Part shown: piece by piece, positions 51,610 through 60,270 of the stretch
Position numbering within the stretch: position 1 is the stretch's first letter
Layout of the letters: each line of letters starts with the position of its first letter
Assembly: GCF_016765655.2 (NCBI RefSeq)
Contig: NZ_CP086106.1
Span: 4,453,001 to 4,517,000, forward strand
Length of the DNA stretch: 64,000 bases
Direction: 5' to 3'
Source: Skermanella mucosa
GTDB lineage: Bacteria > Pseudomonadota > Alphaproteobacteria > Azospirillales > Azospirillaceae
The notes under the pieces: model-generated
What the model saw: the letters and a program-made list of their open reading frames with translations, nothing else
Database searches by the model: none
What the model was told of the DNA's origin: nothing
Made by a program: the position numbers and the translations under genes

Positions 51610-52389
51610 ATGGTCTTCCCGTTCCGGAATTCCGTGCCAACAGCCAAGCGTCGATCCGTGCCCCCCAGAATCCTGATCCTGATGCTCGCCCTGCCCTTGT
51701 TCTGTGCCGTGGGGCCGGTCCAAGCCGCGGCGCAATCCTGCTCCACCCGGCCCCCTCCTCCGACGGTGACGGTCAGGACCGCCGGGACCGACGTGCTCGC
51801 CAGCGAGGATCTCAGTTTCAGCGAACTGACGCGCCTGTTCCGAAAACCCGGCGCCCATCCGGCCGGGCTCTACACCGGCGCTATAGCGGTCGGTCAATCG
51901 GCCCGGTACCGCTGGGTCAACGACGGCAGGGAGATCTGCGTGTCCATGGACACGATCGAGGTGACGCTGACCCTGACCGAGCCGAAGATCTATATCGGGC
52001 GCGAACTGGCGGACGACGCGTGCGCCCGCGAGTCGGTCTGGCGCCACGAGATCGTCCATTACCGGATCGACCAGGACGTGCTGCAGCGTTTCGCCCCGAT
52101 CATGCAGCGCGCCGTCGAGTTCGCGGCGAAGCAGACCGGCGGGCAGGTCGCCCGGCGGGAAGCCGACGTCACCCGCATCGGCGAGCGGATGGCGCGGGCG
52201 GTGCGCCAGCACGTGGACCGGGTCTCGCGCGACATGCAGAGCGACCGCGACAGCCTCCACGACCGCCTCGATTCGCGCGAAGAATACGCCCGCACCTCGG
52301 CCGTGTGTTCCCGCGGCGACCTCGGCAACTCCCGGCCCGTGCTGTGCGCGTCCGAACCGCACCTCTGCACGAACCTGGAGAAGCCCTGA
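51610..52389 (+). CDS. secreted protein with a zinc-metallopeptidase HExxH motif
   Basis: A 259-residue protein with a signal peptide (hydrophobic ILILMLALPLFCAVGPVQA, cleavage after AAA near residue 40). The mature part has a beta-rich segment (RYRWVNDGREICVSMDTIEVTLTLTEPKIYI) and WRHEIVHYRIDQD, an HExxH zinc-binding motif near residue 145. The arrangement, C-rich and with HE in an Arg/Ile helix, recalls DUF922-type secreted proteases, but I am not sure. Its role is unknown. It lies between the PuuB-like oxidase and the convergent aminotransferase gene. Confidence 0.65.
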   Translation: MVFPFRNSVPTAKRRSVPPRILILMLALPLFCAVGPVQAAAQSCSTRPPPPTVTVRTAGTDVLASEDLSFSELTRLFRKPGAHPAGLYTGAIAVGQSARYRWVNDGREICVSMDTIEVTLTLTEPKIYIGRELADDACARESVWRHEIVHYRIDQDVLQRFAPIMQRAVEFAAKQTGGQVARREADVTRIGERMARAVRQHVDRVSRDMQSDRDSLHDRLDSREEYARTSAVCSRGDLGNSRPVLCASEPHLCTNLEKP

Positions 52390-52418
52390 GGAGAAGCGGT
52401 AAGCGCCGAGGAGGCGTG

Positions 52419-53750
52419 CTACTCGATGGTTTCGAGCACCTCGCGGACGGTGGTGAACAGCCGGTCTATCTCGGCTTTCTCGATGATCAGCGGCGGGGAC
52501 ATGGCGATGATGTCGCCGGTGGTCCGGATCATCACGCCGCGCTCGTAGCACTTCAGGAAGGCTTCAAAGGCCCGCTTGGTCGGCTGGCCGGGCAGCGGCT
52601 CCAGCTCGATTCCGGCGATCAGGCCCAGGTTGCGCAGGTCGATGACGTGGCGAGCCCCCTTCAGGCTGTGGACCGCCTCCTCCCAATAGGGCGCCAGGTC
52701 GGCCGCGCGCTGGAACAGCCCGTCCTCCTGGTAAGTGTCCAGGGTCGCGAGCCCTGCGGCGCAGGCGACGGGATGACCCGAATAGGTATAGCCGTGGAAC
52801 AGCTCGATGGCGCCTTCCGGACCGGTCATGAAGGCGTCGTAGATGTGCTTGCGCACGAACACGGCCCCCATGGGGATGGTGCCGTTGGTAATGCCCTTCG
52901 CGGTGCAGACGATGTCGGGCATGACGCCGAAATACTCGGTGGCGAAACCGGCCCCCAGGCGGCCGAACCCGGTGATCACCTCGTCGAAGATCAGCAGGAT
53001 GCCGTGCTTGTCGCAGATCTCGCGCAGCCGCTGGAGATAGCCCTGCGGCGGGATCAGCACGCCGGTCGAGCCGGCGACCGGCTCCACGATGACGGCGGCG
53101 ATGTTCGACGCATCGTGCAGGGTGACGATGCGCTCCAGTTCGTCGGCCAGATGGCCACCCCATTCCGGCTGCCCGCGGCTGAACGCCTGGTGCGCCTTGT
53201 CGTGGGTGTGCGGCATGTGGTCGACGCCGTTCAGCAGGCTGCCGAAGAACTTGCGGTTGGAGACGATGCCGCCGACGGAGATCCCGCCGAAGCCCACGCC
53301 ATGGTAGCCGCGCTCGCGCCCGATCAGCCGCTGACGGGTACCCTCGCCCCGCGCCCGTTGATAGGCCAGCGCGATCTTCAGCGCGGTATCGACCGATTCG
53401 GAGCCGGAATTGGTGAAGAAGACGTGGTCAAGGTCGCCCGGCATGATCGTGGTCAGCCGCGACGCCAGCTCGAACGCCAGCGGATGCCCCATCTGGAACG
53501 CCGGCGCGTAGTCCAGTTCCGAGATCTGGCGCTGGACCGCCTCGACGATCTTCGGGCGACGGTGCCCCGCGTTGACGCACCAAAGGCCGGCGGCGCCGTC
53601 GAGGATCTGGCGGCCGTCCTGGGACGTGTAATACATGCCCTCCGCCGACACGAGCATGCGCGGCGCCTTCTTGAATTGCCGGTTCATGGTGAACGGCATC
53701 CAGAAAGCTTCGAGATTGTTCGGCTGGCTGGGCGTCGTACTGCCGTCCAT
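52419..53750 (-). CDS. class III omega-amino-acid--pyruvate aminotransferase
   Basis: A PLP enzyme of 443 residues. It shows LEAFWMPFTMNRQFKKAPRML typical of omega-amino acid:pyruvate aminotransferases, FFTNSGSESVDTALKIALAY near residue 105, YHGVGFGGISVGGI, the Asp of the cofactor site in LLIFDEVITGFGRLG, and the Schiff-base Lys in CTAKGITNGTIPMGAV near residue 285. Beta-alanine, putrescine or GABA are plausible amino donors, and the polyamine neighbourhood favours putrescine (SpuC-like) or GABA. The start at 53750 has AAGGAG 8 bases upstream. It diverges from the puuR-like gene. Confidence 0.88.
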   Translation of the reverse strand: MDGSTTPSQPNNLEAFWMPFTMNRQFKKAPRMLVSAEGMYYTSQDGRQILDGAAGLWCVNAGHRRPKIVEAVQRQISELDYAPAFQMGHPLAFELASRLTTIMPGDLDHVFFTNSGSESVDTALKIALAYQRARGEGTRQRLIGRERGYHGVGFGGISVGGIVSNRKFFGSLLNGVDHMPHTHDKAHQAFSRGQPEWGGHLADELERIVTLHDASNIAAVIVEPVAGSTGVLIPPQGYLQRLREICDKHGILLIFDEVITGFGRLGAGFATEYFGVMPDIVCTAKGITNGTIPMGAVFVRKHIYDAFMTGPEGAIELFHGYTYSGHPVACAAGLATLDTYQEDGLFQRAADLAPYWEEAVHSLKGARHVIDLRNLGLIAGIELEPLPGQPTKRAFEAFLKCYERGVMIRTTGDIIAMSPPLIIEKAEIDRLFTTVREVLETIE

Positions 53751-53919
53751 GACGGGTTCTCCTTGAAGAATGGCAGGGAAGAATGGCTGAACTGCGATGG
53801 CCTGGACAAAACGGTCCATCTGTACTGATGTTCAGCGTAAGCCACGCTCAAGAAAATCGACAAGCGCTTTCCGGCCCGAAGTCGAGGCAATATGGGCCCT
53901 TGCGCGTCGGCAATGCTCT

Positions 53920-53937
53920 TGTTCAATATATTCAACA
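53920..53937 (+). promoter_or_regulatory. palindromic operator candidate upstream of the puuR-like gene
   Basis: TGTTCAATATATTCAACA is palindromic with one mismatched pair (TGTTnAATATATTnAACA). It lies 22 bases before the puuR-like start, in the region shared with the aminotransferase gene, a natural place for autoregulation by the XRE-cupin protein. E. coli PuuR also binds AT-rich sites; similarity is only in that sense. Confidence 0.5.
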
Positions 53938-53958
53938 GGTTTAACAGGAGCGGCGGCG

Positions 53959-54507
53959 ATGGACTTCGATGTGGGCGCCAGGCTGCGGGCGATCCGCGAA
54001 ATGCACGGCCTGTCCCAGCGGGAACTGGCGAAGCGCGCCGGGGTCAGCAACGCGTCGGTCTCGCTGATCGAGCAGAACCGGTCGAGCCCGTCGGTCGGAT
54101 CGCTGAAGAAGGTGCTCGACGGCATCCCGATGAGCCTGGCGGACTTCTTCTCGATGGAACAGGCCCCGCGTGAGCAGGTATTCTTCCGGGCCGAGGAACT
54201 GGTGGTGATCAGCGACGGCCCGATCCGCTATGCCCAGGTCGGGCGCGACCTGGCTTCGAGGGCGCTGCAGATCATCCACGAGCGTTACGAACCGGGTGCC
54301 GACACCGGGCAAAGCATGCTGCGCCACGCCTCCGAAGAGGGCGGCGTCGTACTGCGCGGCAAGCTGGAGGTCACCATCGGCGACCAGCGTCGGGTGCTCG
54401 GGCCCGGGGACGCCTATTACTTCAACAGCAGGCTGCCTCACCGATTCCGGACGGTCGGGGATGAGGTCTGCGAGGTCGTCAGCGCCTGCACGCCGCCAAG
54501 TTTCTAG
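53959..54507 (+). CDS. XRE-family regulator with C-terminal cupin, PuuR-like
   Basis: A 182-residue regulator. The N-terminal helix-turn-helix is LRAIREMHGLSQRELAKRAGVSNASVSLIEQNRSSPSVGSL (residues 8-48), and the C-terminal cupin_2 part runs from about residue 110 to 175 (GGVVLRGKLEVTIGDQRRVLGPGDAYYFNSRLPHRF). This layout is PuuR-like, the repressor of putrescine genes. AGGAGCGG lies before the ATG at 53959. It diverges from the aminotransferase and has a palindrome in its leader. Ligand is inferred to be putrescine or a related amine. Confidence 0.85.
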   Translation: MDFDVGARLRAIREMHGLSQRELAKRAGVSNASVSLIEQNRSSPSVGSLKKVLDGIPMSLADFFSMEQAPREQVFFRAEELVVISDGPIRYAQVGRDLASRALQIIHERYEPGADTGQSMLRHASEEGGVVLRGKLEVTIGDQRRVLGPGDAYYFNSRLPHRFRTVGDEVCEVVSACTPPSF

Positions 54508-55616
54508 ACCGCCGGTTCGACCAGATCGCCCAACTTGTTGAGCAAATAATCGAGATCGTCCGACGCAAGATCCTCGTACTGGGTCAGGATGCGCTCGATC
54601 ATGCGGCGGCGGTGGCGATCCAGGTCACCCGGTTCGCCGTCGAAAAGCGTCTCGTGCGAGACATCGACCGCGATCCTGAAGGCGGGCAGCAAGCGGGCCG
54701 GCAATCCCGCCCGCTCGTAGAGCGATTTCAGGCCGAGCCGCCCGGCATCGTGGATCAGCAGGCGGGCATTGGTCAGCGGAACCTTGCCGAGCAGGGAAAG
54801 GCTCGCCTCCAGGAAGGCCACGTCGCCCATGCAAAGCGCGCGAAGCATGAGGGACGGCGTCAGGCGCCCGTTCAGGCGGAGCTGCTCGACCAACCGCTCC
54901 ACGTCGGCATCGTCCTTGCCGTCGGTGAACAGCGAAACCGTCGCACGTTCCCGGCTCTGCAGGACGAGGTCGCTCGCTATTCCGGCGGGGAGTTCGTGAT
55001 GGGTGACCAGGTAGTCGCGCAGCGTGTCGGAAACCAGGGCGACCAGCCGTTCGGCGACGGTCACCGGCAACTGGTCGCGGTGGACCAGCGGCTCCTGGAC
55101 GGCGGGGCTGTCGCCGAAGCGGTCCAGCACCCGGCCCAGGCTCTCCTCCGGGATCCGGGCGCCCGGGTTGGCGACGAGACGGGCGACGGCCTGCTCGGGC
55201 GCCGATTCGACCAGGACGTCGGCGACCTCGGCGCTTACCTCCGGCCGGCCGGCGATCGCGGTCTGCTTGGCCACCGTGCCCGTGCGGACCAGCTCGATCA
55301 GGTCGTCGTCGGTCAGGACGGACGAGGCGCCGAGGACCGGCAAAGCCACCGCCTCCACGTCGCGCGCCAGCGTCAGGGCCACGTCCCGAGGCAGGCTCTG
55401 CGACGACTTGAGGTTCTCCGCGAGCGCCTGGCGCACGCGTTCGGCCGCGTCGCGCGCCATCACCCGGACGATGCCTTCCGCCAGCTTGCGCTCGCCGTCG
55501 GTCAGTCTCACGCTTTCGAGGCTGGCCGCCACCTTGGCGGCCATTTCGGCCCTGGTCTGCGGCGAGGGATCCGCCAGCAGCCGTTCGACATCCCGTTGGG
55601 TCAGGTGTTCGGTCAT
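54504..55616 (-). CDS. DUF2336 family protein
   Basis: A 370-residue protein mostly of helical repeats (HEAT-like): LLADPSPQTRAEMAAKVAASLES near the N terminus, repeated modules such as VRQALAENLKSS, VARLVANPGARIPEESL and RLTPSLMLRALCMGDVAFLEASLSLL. The pattern matches the alphaproteobacterial DUF2336 family of unknown function. No catalytic motif. The start at 55616 (MTEHLTQRDVERLL) is used; an upstream Met is in frame but unlike the family. Its stop overlaps the puuR-like stop by four bases. Confidence 0.82.
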   Translation of the reverse strand: MTEHLTQRDVERLLADPSPQTRAEMAAKVAASLESVRLTDGERKLAEGIVRVMARDAAERVRQALAENLKSSQSLPRDVALTLARDVEAVALPVLGASSVLTDDDLIELVRTGTVAKQTAIAGRPEVSAEVADVLVESAPEQAVARLVANPGARIPEESLGRVLDRFGDSPAVQEPLVHRDQLPVTVAERLVALVSDTLRDYLVTHHELPAGIASDLVLQSRERATVSLFTDGKDDADVERLVEQLRLNGRLTPSLMLRALCMGDVAFLEASLSLLGKVPLTNARLLIHDAGRLGLKSLYERAGLPARLLPAFRIAVDVSHETLFDGEPGDLDRHRRRMIERILTQYEDLASDDLDYLLNKLGDLVEPAV

Positions 55617-55796
55617 GTTTCCAGTCGCGTTCAGGCGCCGCGGGACAGGGCGGCGCGAAGCCGGTTCCACCTTTTCGTAGCAAAACCATGATCCGGAAAA
55701 ATGCTTAACGGACAGTGAAAGCCATTCAATACAGATCGAAACCTTCGGACGGGTCGCAGGATCTGCGACGGTGGCGGTCCTGAGCCGGGAGTGTTC

Positions 55797-56546
55797 TCAA
55801 ACGGACTGCCGCGCCTCGGCGTTCTCGCGGCGGCGCGCCTTCGCGAGGGCCAGTTCGATCCGGGCGATCTGGTCCTCGATGGAGACCCAATGCTCCGACA
55901 CCACCTCCAGCTCGCGGTCCTCGTAGACGTCGGTCCCGGGCCGTTTCTCCCTCCAGCGGGCGATCTCGGCGTCACGGCTTTCCAGCAACTTCACGATCTG
56001 GGGCCTGAACAGGCGAAGCAACGCGGTGATCCAGCGGTTCACGGCCCACGACGGCCGGGCATGGTCGATCACGAAGCATTCCAGCATCCGCACCACGTCG
56101 GGGGCCGAGTACCAGGTTTCGCCGGTGACCCACCGGTTGGTGGTGAACAGGCGGATCGGCAGGCCGGCGCGGTCCATGGAAATGCCGACGATGTGGCACA
56201 GCGCATCGTTATCGCCGCCCTGCTCCCTCGAGTCGGGAACCGCAGCCGCGGCGATGCCGGACGGCATTCCCAGCGGCCGCAGAAAGGTATGGAAATGCCC
56301 GTGCTCTCCGGAGACCCGTTCGTCCTCCGGATGGGCATGGTAATAGTATTGGGCGTGGAATTCGGCATCATAGACGTCACCGGGGGGATAGTGCCGCCAT
56401 TCGTAGAAGGTGCCGGCGCCGCGCAGGACCTCCCCGACGATGTTGTCGCCGGTCTTGGCCAGGACGCGCTGGCAGTTCATCACTTCGCGCGCAGCTTCCG
56501 CCATCGCCTGCAACTCGCCGCGCGACAGCGAACCGAAATCGGTCAT
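55797..56546 (-). CDS. conserved hypothetical protein (uncharacterised family)
   Basis: A 249-residue soluble protein from the Met at 56546 (MTDFGSLSRGEL). Distinct features are the aromatic and His-rich TFYEWRHYPPGDVYDAEFHAQYYYHAHPED and GEHGHFHTFLRP, which could bind a metal, then RLFTTNRWVTGETWYSAPDVVRMLECFVIDHARPSWAVNRWITALLRLF. The tail is a charged helix. I do not recognise a named function; some families of this kind carry DUF labels. Third-position GC supports coding. It diverges from the DUF2927 gene. Confidence 0.65.
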   Translation of the reverse strand: MTDFGSLSRGELQAMAEAAREVMNCQRVLAKTGDNIVGEVLRGAGTFYEWRHYPPGDVYDAEFHAQYYYHAHPEDERVSGEHGHFHTFLRPLGMPSGIAAAAVPDSREQGGDNDALCHIVGISMDRAGLPIRLFTTNRWVTGETWYSAPDVVRMLECFVIDHARPSWAVNRWITALLRLFRPQIVKLLESRDAEIARWREKRPGTDVYEDRELEVVSEHWVSIEDQIARIELALAKARRRENAEARQSV

Positions 56547-56801
56547 CGCCGAAACATCCCGTCTTCGAAGCCCGGCCTCCCGCCGGGTCATTGCAGCCCC
56601 GACCGCCGGAAGCCGACTTGCCATTTCCGGCGTCCCGCCCGATCACATCATCAGCTTAGCCCACAAACTTTAAATGGGCATTCGGGTTTTTCGACCTATC
56701 CCCGCATGGCGCAGACGAGCGCATCATCGGCCTGGAACAGTGCGGCCGTAGAATCGGTTACCCTCAGCGTTGCCGCCAGGGCCGCCGACGGAGTTGGGAA
56801 C

Positions 56802-57584
56802 ATGGTTGGGCGCTGCTTCGCGACATGCTGTGCCGTTCTTCTGACGGCCTGGGGCCACGGTGTCGCGGCGCCGGGCGGGGCGTCTGCGGGCGAGGCCCGT
56901 GCAATGCCATCGGGCCTGCCGGCCCTGGTCATGGCGGCTCCGCCCGATCCGGCGGGAGCGCGCCCGCAATGGCTGGCCCGGGCCGTCGGGCTGTTCGACC
57001 GGGGAGCGCTCGCCACCGAGTCGAACGTCAGGCGTCCCCTGACCAAGTGGACCGGGTCGATCGACATCGCGGTGCGCGGCGACGCGGGCGGCGACTGGCT
57101 GCCGCGGGTCGAGGAGATCGCCACCGAACTGGCGGAGCTGACCGGCGCGGGGATCGCCGTCCATGACAACCCGCTCTGGGCCGGCGACATCGACGTCTAT
57201 CTGACCAACCGCGTCGGTTACTGGCCGTTCTTCGTCGATCCGGCCGACGGCAGGCGCGACCAGCCCTTCACCTGCATCGCCCTGCCCTCCGCAGTCGGCG
57301 GCGAGATGCGCAGTTCCAAGATCCACATCAACGCCGGAGCACTGCCGCCCCAGGCGGTCGGCGCCTGCCTGATCGAGGAGATCTTCCAGAGCATGGGCTT
57401 CTTCGGCGAGGCGCCGGACGACCCGACCTCGCTGCTCGACGACGGGGTCGGCTACCAGGAACTGGGCTCCATGGACCGGCTGCTCCTGCGAACCCTCTAC
57501 GACCCGCGGCTGGCGGCCGGGATGGAAAGGACCGAGGCGCTGGCCCTCGCGCGGGAGATCCTGGAGGAGCATCTGTCCCGGTAA
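56802..57584 (+). CDS. DUF2927 family secreted protein
   Basis: About 260 residues from the ATG at 56802. A signal peptide is visible (MVGRCFATCCAVLLTAWGHGVA). The mature part has the DUF2927 pattern KWTGSIDIAVRGDAGGDWLPRVEEIATELAELTGAGI, then DIDVYLTNRVGYWPFF, PFTCIALPSAVGGEMRSSKIHINAG, CLIEEIFQSMGFFGEAPDDPTSLLDDGVGYQELGSMDRLLLRTLYDPRL. The conserved CLxEExxQxxG segment resembles metallopeptidase-like helices, but no HExxH is present. Function unknown. A GGAG lies upstream of the start; an ATG at 56706 is an alternative. Confidence 0.78.
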   Translation: MVGRCFATCCAVLLTAWGHGVAAPGGASAGEARAMPSGLPALVMAAPPDPAGARPQWLARAVGLFDRGALATESNVRRPLTKWTGSIDIAVRGDAGGDWLPRVEEIATELAELTGAGIAVHDNPLWAGDIDVYLTNRVGYWPFFVDPADGRRDQPFTCIALPSAVGGEMRSSKIHINAGALPPQAVGACLIEEIFQSMGFFGEAPDDPTSLLDDGVGYQELGSMDRLLLRTLYDPRLAAGMERTEALALAREILEEHLSR

Positions 57585-57608
57585 GGGAAGAGGGGAAGCC
57601 GCTGCCTG

Positions 57609-58580
57609 CTATCTTACGCCTGCCTCCTCGAAGTAGCGCGCCGCCCCGTCGTGCAGCGGGACCGCCAGCCCCTCCGTCGCGACGGAGGCTTTCTCCAGGG
57701 CCTGGAGCGCCGGGTGCAGGCGCCTGAAGGCCTCGAAATCGTCGAACACCGTCTTGACGACTTCATAGACCACGCCGGCATCGGCTTCGGCGGAGCTGGC
57801 CAGGACGGCCCTGACGCCGAAGGTCTCGACATCGTCCGGATTGCCGGCGTACATGCCGCCGGGAATGACGACACGCGCATAATAGGGGCCGTCATCGAGC
57901 AGCTTCCGGACCGGCCGGCCGTCGATGCCGATCAGCTTGACCGAACAGGTGGACGCGGCCTGCTGGATCAGCCCGTTGGGATGCCCCCCCGCATAGGCCA
58001 CGGCATCCACCCGGTTGTCGCACAGGGCCAAAGCCTGCTCCGACGCCGGCAGTTCGGAGGCAAGGCTAAAATCGCGCGCCGTCCAGCCCCAGGCCTTCAT
58101 CACCGTGTCCATCATCGCCCGGTTGCCCGACCCGGGTTCGCCGACATTGACCCGCTTGCCTTTCAGGTCCTCGAAGGCGTCGATGCCGGCCCCGACGCGC
58201 GCGACGACCGTGAAGGGCTCGCCGTGAAGCGCGAAGACAGAGCGCAGCTCCTTGTGGGGACCCTGGTCGCGGAACCGCCCGCTGCCCTTGTAGGCGTGGA
58301 ACAGCCAGTCCGACTGGGTCACGGCCATGTCCAGCTCGCCGGTCCGCAAGGCGCCGAGATTGGAGAACGACCCCTCCGTGGCTTCCACCGCGCATCGGAT
58401 GCCGTGCTGGGTGCGCGCCCGGTTGACCATCCGGCAGACGGCGCCCCCGGCGGGATAGTAGAGGCCGGTGACGGCCCCGGTGCCGATCGTGAGGTAGCGG
58501 GGCTCCTGGGCATGGCCCGGGACGGAGAGGGCCGGCAGGGAAACGGCGGCCACGAAGAGGGCCAGGATGGTTCTGAACAT
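57609..58580 (-). CDS. TAXI-family TRAP transporter substrate-binding protein
   Basis: A 323-residue periplasmic protein with a Sec signal (MFRTILALFVAAVSLPALSVPGHA). The mature start RYLTIGTGAVTGLYYPAGGAVCRMVNRAR is the typical TAXI motif (IGTGxxTGxYYPxG), then MAVTQSDWLFHAYKG and GKRVNVGEPGSGNRAMMDTVMKAWGW. TAXI proteins bind glutamate, glutamine or related anions. No TRAP membrane subunit is adjacent. It is 6 bases after the Mla-type lipoprotein gene, an odd partner for a lipid operon. Confidence 0.9.
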   Translation of the reverse strand: MFRTILALFVAAVSLPALSVPGHAQEPRYLTIGTGAVTGLYYPAGGAVCRMVNRARTQHGIRCAVEATEGSFSNLGALRTGELDMAVTQSDWLFHAYKGSGRFRDQGPHKELRSVFALHGEPFTVVARVGAGIDAFEDLKGKRVNVGEPGSGNRAMMDTVMKAWGWTARDFSLASELPASEQALALCDNRVDAVAYAGGHPNGLIQQAASTCSVKLIGIDGRPVRKLLDDGPYYARVVIPGGMYAGNPDDVETFGVRAVLASSAEADAGVVYEVVKTVFDDFEAFRRLHPALQALEKASVATEGLAVPLHDGAARYFEEAGVR

Positions 58581-58586
58581 TGCTCC

Positions 58587-59255
58587 TCAGGAATTCCGGC
58601 GCGGGCTTTCGCGGTCGAGCCTCGCCGTCTCGGCCAGCGACCACTCGACGAGGCGCCGCAGCACCTTCCCCAGCGCCTCGTCATAGGCGGCGATGATGTC
58701 CTCGAAACCCAAGCCGCGGGCGGGTTCGAACGACTCGAAGGTCTTGCTGGCCTCGATGCTCCGACGCGGCATCGCGACCAGCTTGGCATTGATGCGCACA
58801 TGGATGCGCGGAGGCGCGTTTTCCACCGCAGGGTCGTATTCGGCCTGGAACTCGCGCAGCTCGCTCTTGAGGATGATGTCGGAGCGCAGGCCGATGGTGT
58901 CGCGCCCGACGGAGATCACCTTGCCGGAATTCTCGAAGCTTTCGACCATCAGGGTCTGCACCATGGCAGGCGCCCGGTCGGTCCAGCTGACGTCCGCGTA
59001 ATAGTCGAGGCTGGTGGGGGCACGGCTCAGCGCGATCCGCCCCGTGTCGATCCCGGCCGCGGCGACCGGCGGCTCGATCAGGATCTGGGAACGGACCACC
59101 GGCAACCCTTCGCTGAAGGTGTTCTTGGGCGTCAGGGTATAGAGCTTGGGCGGCGGCGCGAATCCCGGCAGCGAGCAGCCGGCGAGCAGCCCGAGGGCAA
59201 TGCAGCAGGCAGGCAGGAGCCGCGCGAAGAGCGGAATGGGGCCGGACTGTCTCAT
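58587..59255 (-). CDS. ABC-type transport auxiliary lipoprotein
   Basis: A 222-residue lipoprotein with lipobox CIALGLLAGCSLPG, Cys26. Family traits: LYTLTPKNTFSEGLPVVRSQILIEPPVAAAGIDTGRIAL and LDYYADVSWTDRAPAMVQTLMVESFENSGKVISVGRD. These match the auxiliary lipoproteins (PqiC/YmbA type) that go with MCE transporters. It follows mlaD by 4 bases, so it is the fourth gene of the operon mlaE-mlaF-mlaD-lipoprotein and probably links the MCE complex to the outer membrane. Confidence 0.88.
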   Translation of the reverse strand: MRQSGPIPLFARLLPACCIALGLLAGCSLPGFAPPPKLYTLTPKNTFSEGLPVVRSQILIEPPVAAAGIDTGRIALSRAPTSLDYYADVSWTDRAPAMVQTLMVESFENSGKVISVGRDTIGLRSDIILKSELREFQAEYDPAVENAPPRIHVRINAKLVAMPRRSIEASKTFESFEPARGLGFEDIIAAYDEALGKVLRRLVEWSLAETARLDRESPRRNS

Positions 59256-59259
59256 GGGC

Positions 59260-60267
59260 TCACTCCACGCTCACGCCCTGGCGGGTTCCGCCGAACAGGA
59301 AATCCCCGGGGTCGCGCTCCAGCCGGGTCGTCACCCGGCCCAGATTGTTGACCAGACCCCGCAGTTCGGCGATCAGCAGGGTGAATTCGTACAGGCCGGT
59401 GCCGGTGAAGTCGGCGATCGGCTCGCGGTTCTCCTTGACCAGCGCCTCGGCTTCCAGGGTTGCCCGGTTGAGAGACGCCGCCAGCGTCCGCAGCTCGCCG
59501 GCCACCCGCGAGACATCAGCCGTCACCCGACTGGCATCCTTGCCGACTCCCCCCAGCGTGGCGCGCGCCTCGCCAAGCGTCGCGTCGGCGCCGTCCGTCA
59601 GGCGCCCGGCATGGTCGCGCAGGTCCAGGACCAGGCCGTTCACCATGCCGAGGGTAGTGCCCAGCTCCGCCACCGTCCCCTCCGCCCCGGCGGCGGCCCT
59701 GGCCAGATGGTCGGTCATGGTCCGGACATTGACCAGGATCCGGGAGACCTCGGCCTGGTTCTCCGCCGACAGGAAGCCGGTGAGTTGCCCGGACAGGCCG
59801 ACCAGCCGGTTCAGCAGCTCGGGGGTCGTCTCGACCAGTGCCGCGAGCGACGACGGGCGGCTCTGGATGATCGGCAGATCGCCGTCTTCCGCCTTCAGGA
59901 GCGGGCTCTCCTGGGTGCCGCCGGATATCTCCACGTAGACGGCGCCGGACAGCCCTTCCAAAGCCAGGTAGGCGACCGCATCCTCCTTGATGGGTGTGTT
60001 CGCCGCGACCTCGATGGTGACGCGGACCCGGCCGATGTTCTTAGGGTCCAGCCGGATGTCCCGCACGGTGCCCAGCGCGATGCCGCGGTAGCGGACCGGA
60101 CTGCCCTCCTGCAATCCAGCGACCGAGCCGGTGAACAGGATCTGGTAGAGCGACGAGCCCGCCTCCTCGAAGCCGGACTTGGCCAGCCAGACGGTCAAGG
60201 CGAACAGGCAGCCCATCAGGAACAGCGTGAACACCCCGACCAGAAGATAGCTCGCCCGCGTCTCCAT
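59260..60267 (-). CDS. mlaD: MlaD/MCE-family lipid-binding protein
   Basis: A 335-residue protein with one N-terminal membrane helix (YLLVGVFTLFLMGCLFALTVWLA, residues 7-29), an MCE domain (YQILFTGSVAGLQEGSPVRYRGIALGTVRDIRLDP) and a long helical tail of about 200 residues with hydrophobic heptads (LAALVETTPELLNRLVGLSGQLTGFL). It would form the periplasmic ring that carries phospholipids between membranes. It lies 3 bases after mlaF. Confidence 0.92.
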   Translation of the reverse strand: METRASYLLVGVFTLFLMGCLFALTVWLAKSGFEEAGSSLYQILFTGSVAGLQEGSPVRYRGIALGTVRDIRLDPKNIGRVRVTIEVAANTPIKEDAVAYLALEGLSGAVYVEISGGTQESPLLKAEDGDLPIIQSRPSSLAALVETTPELLNRLVGLSGQLTGFLSAENQAEVSRILVNVRTMTDHLARAAAGAEGTVAELGTTLGMVNGLVLDLRDHAGRLTDGADATLGEARATLGGVGKDASRVTADVSRVAGELRTLAASLNRATLEAEALVKENREPIADFTGTGLYEFTLLIAELRGLVNNLGRVTTRLERDPGDFLFGGTRQGVSVE

Positions 60268-60270
60268 GCT

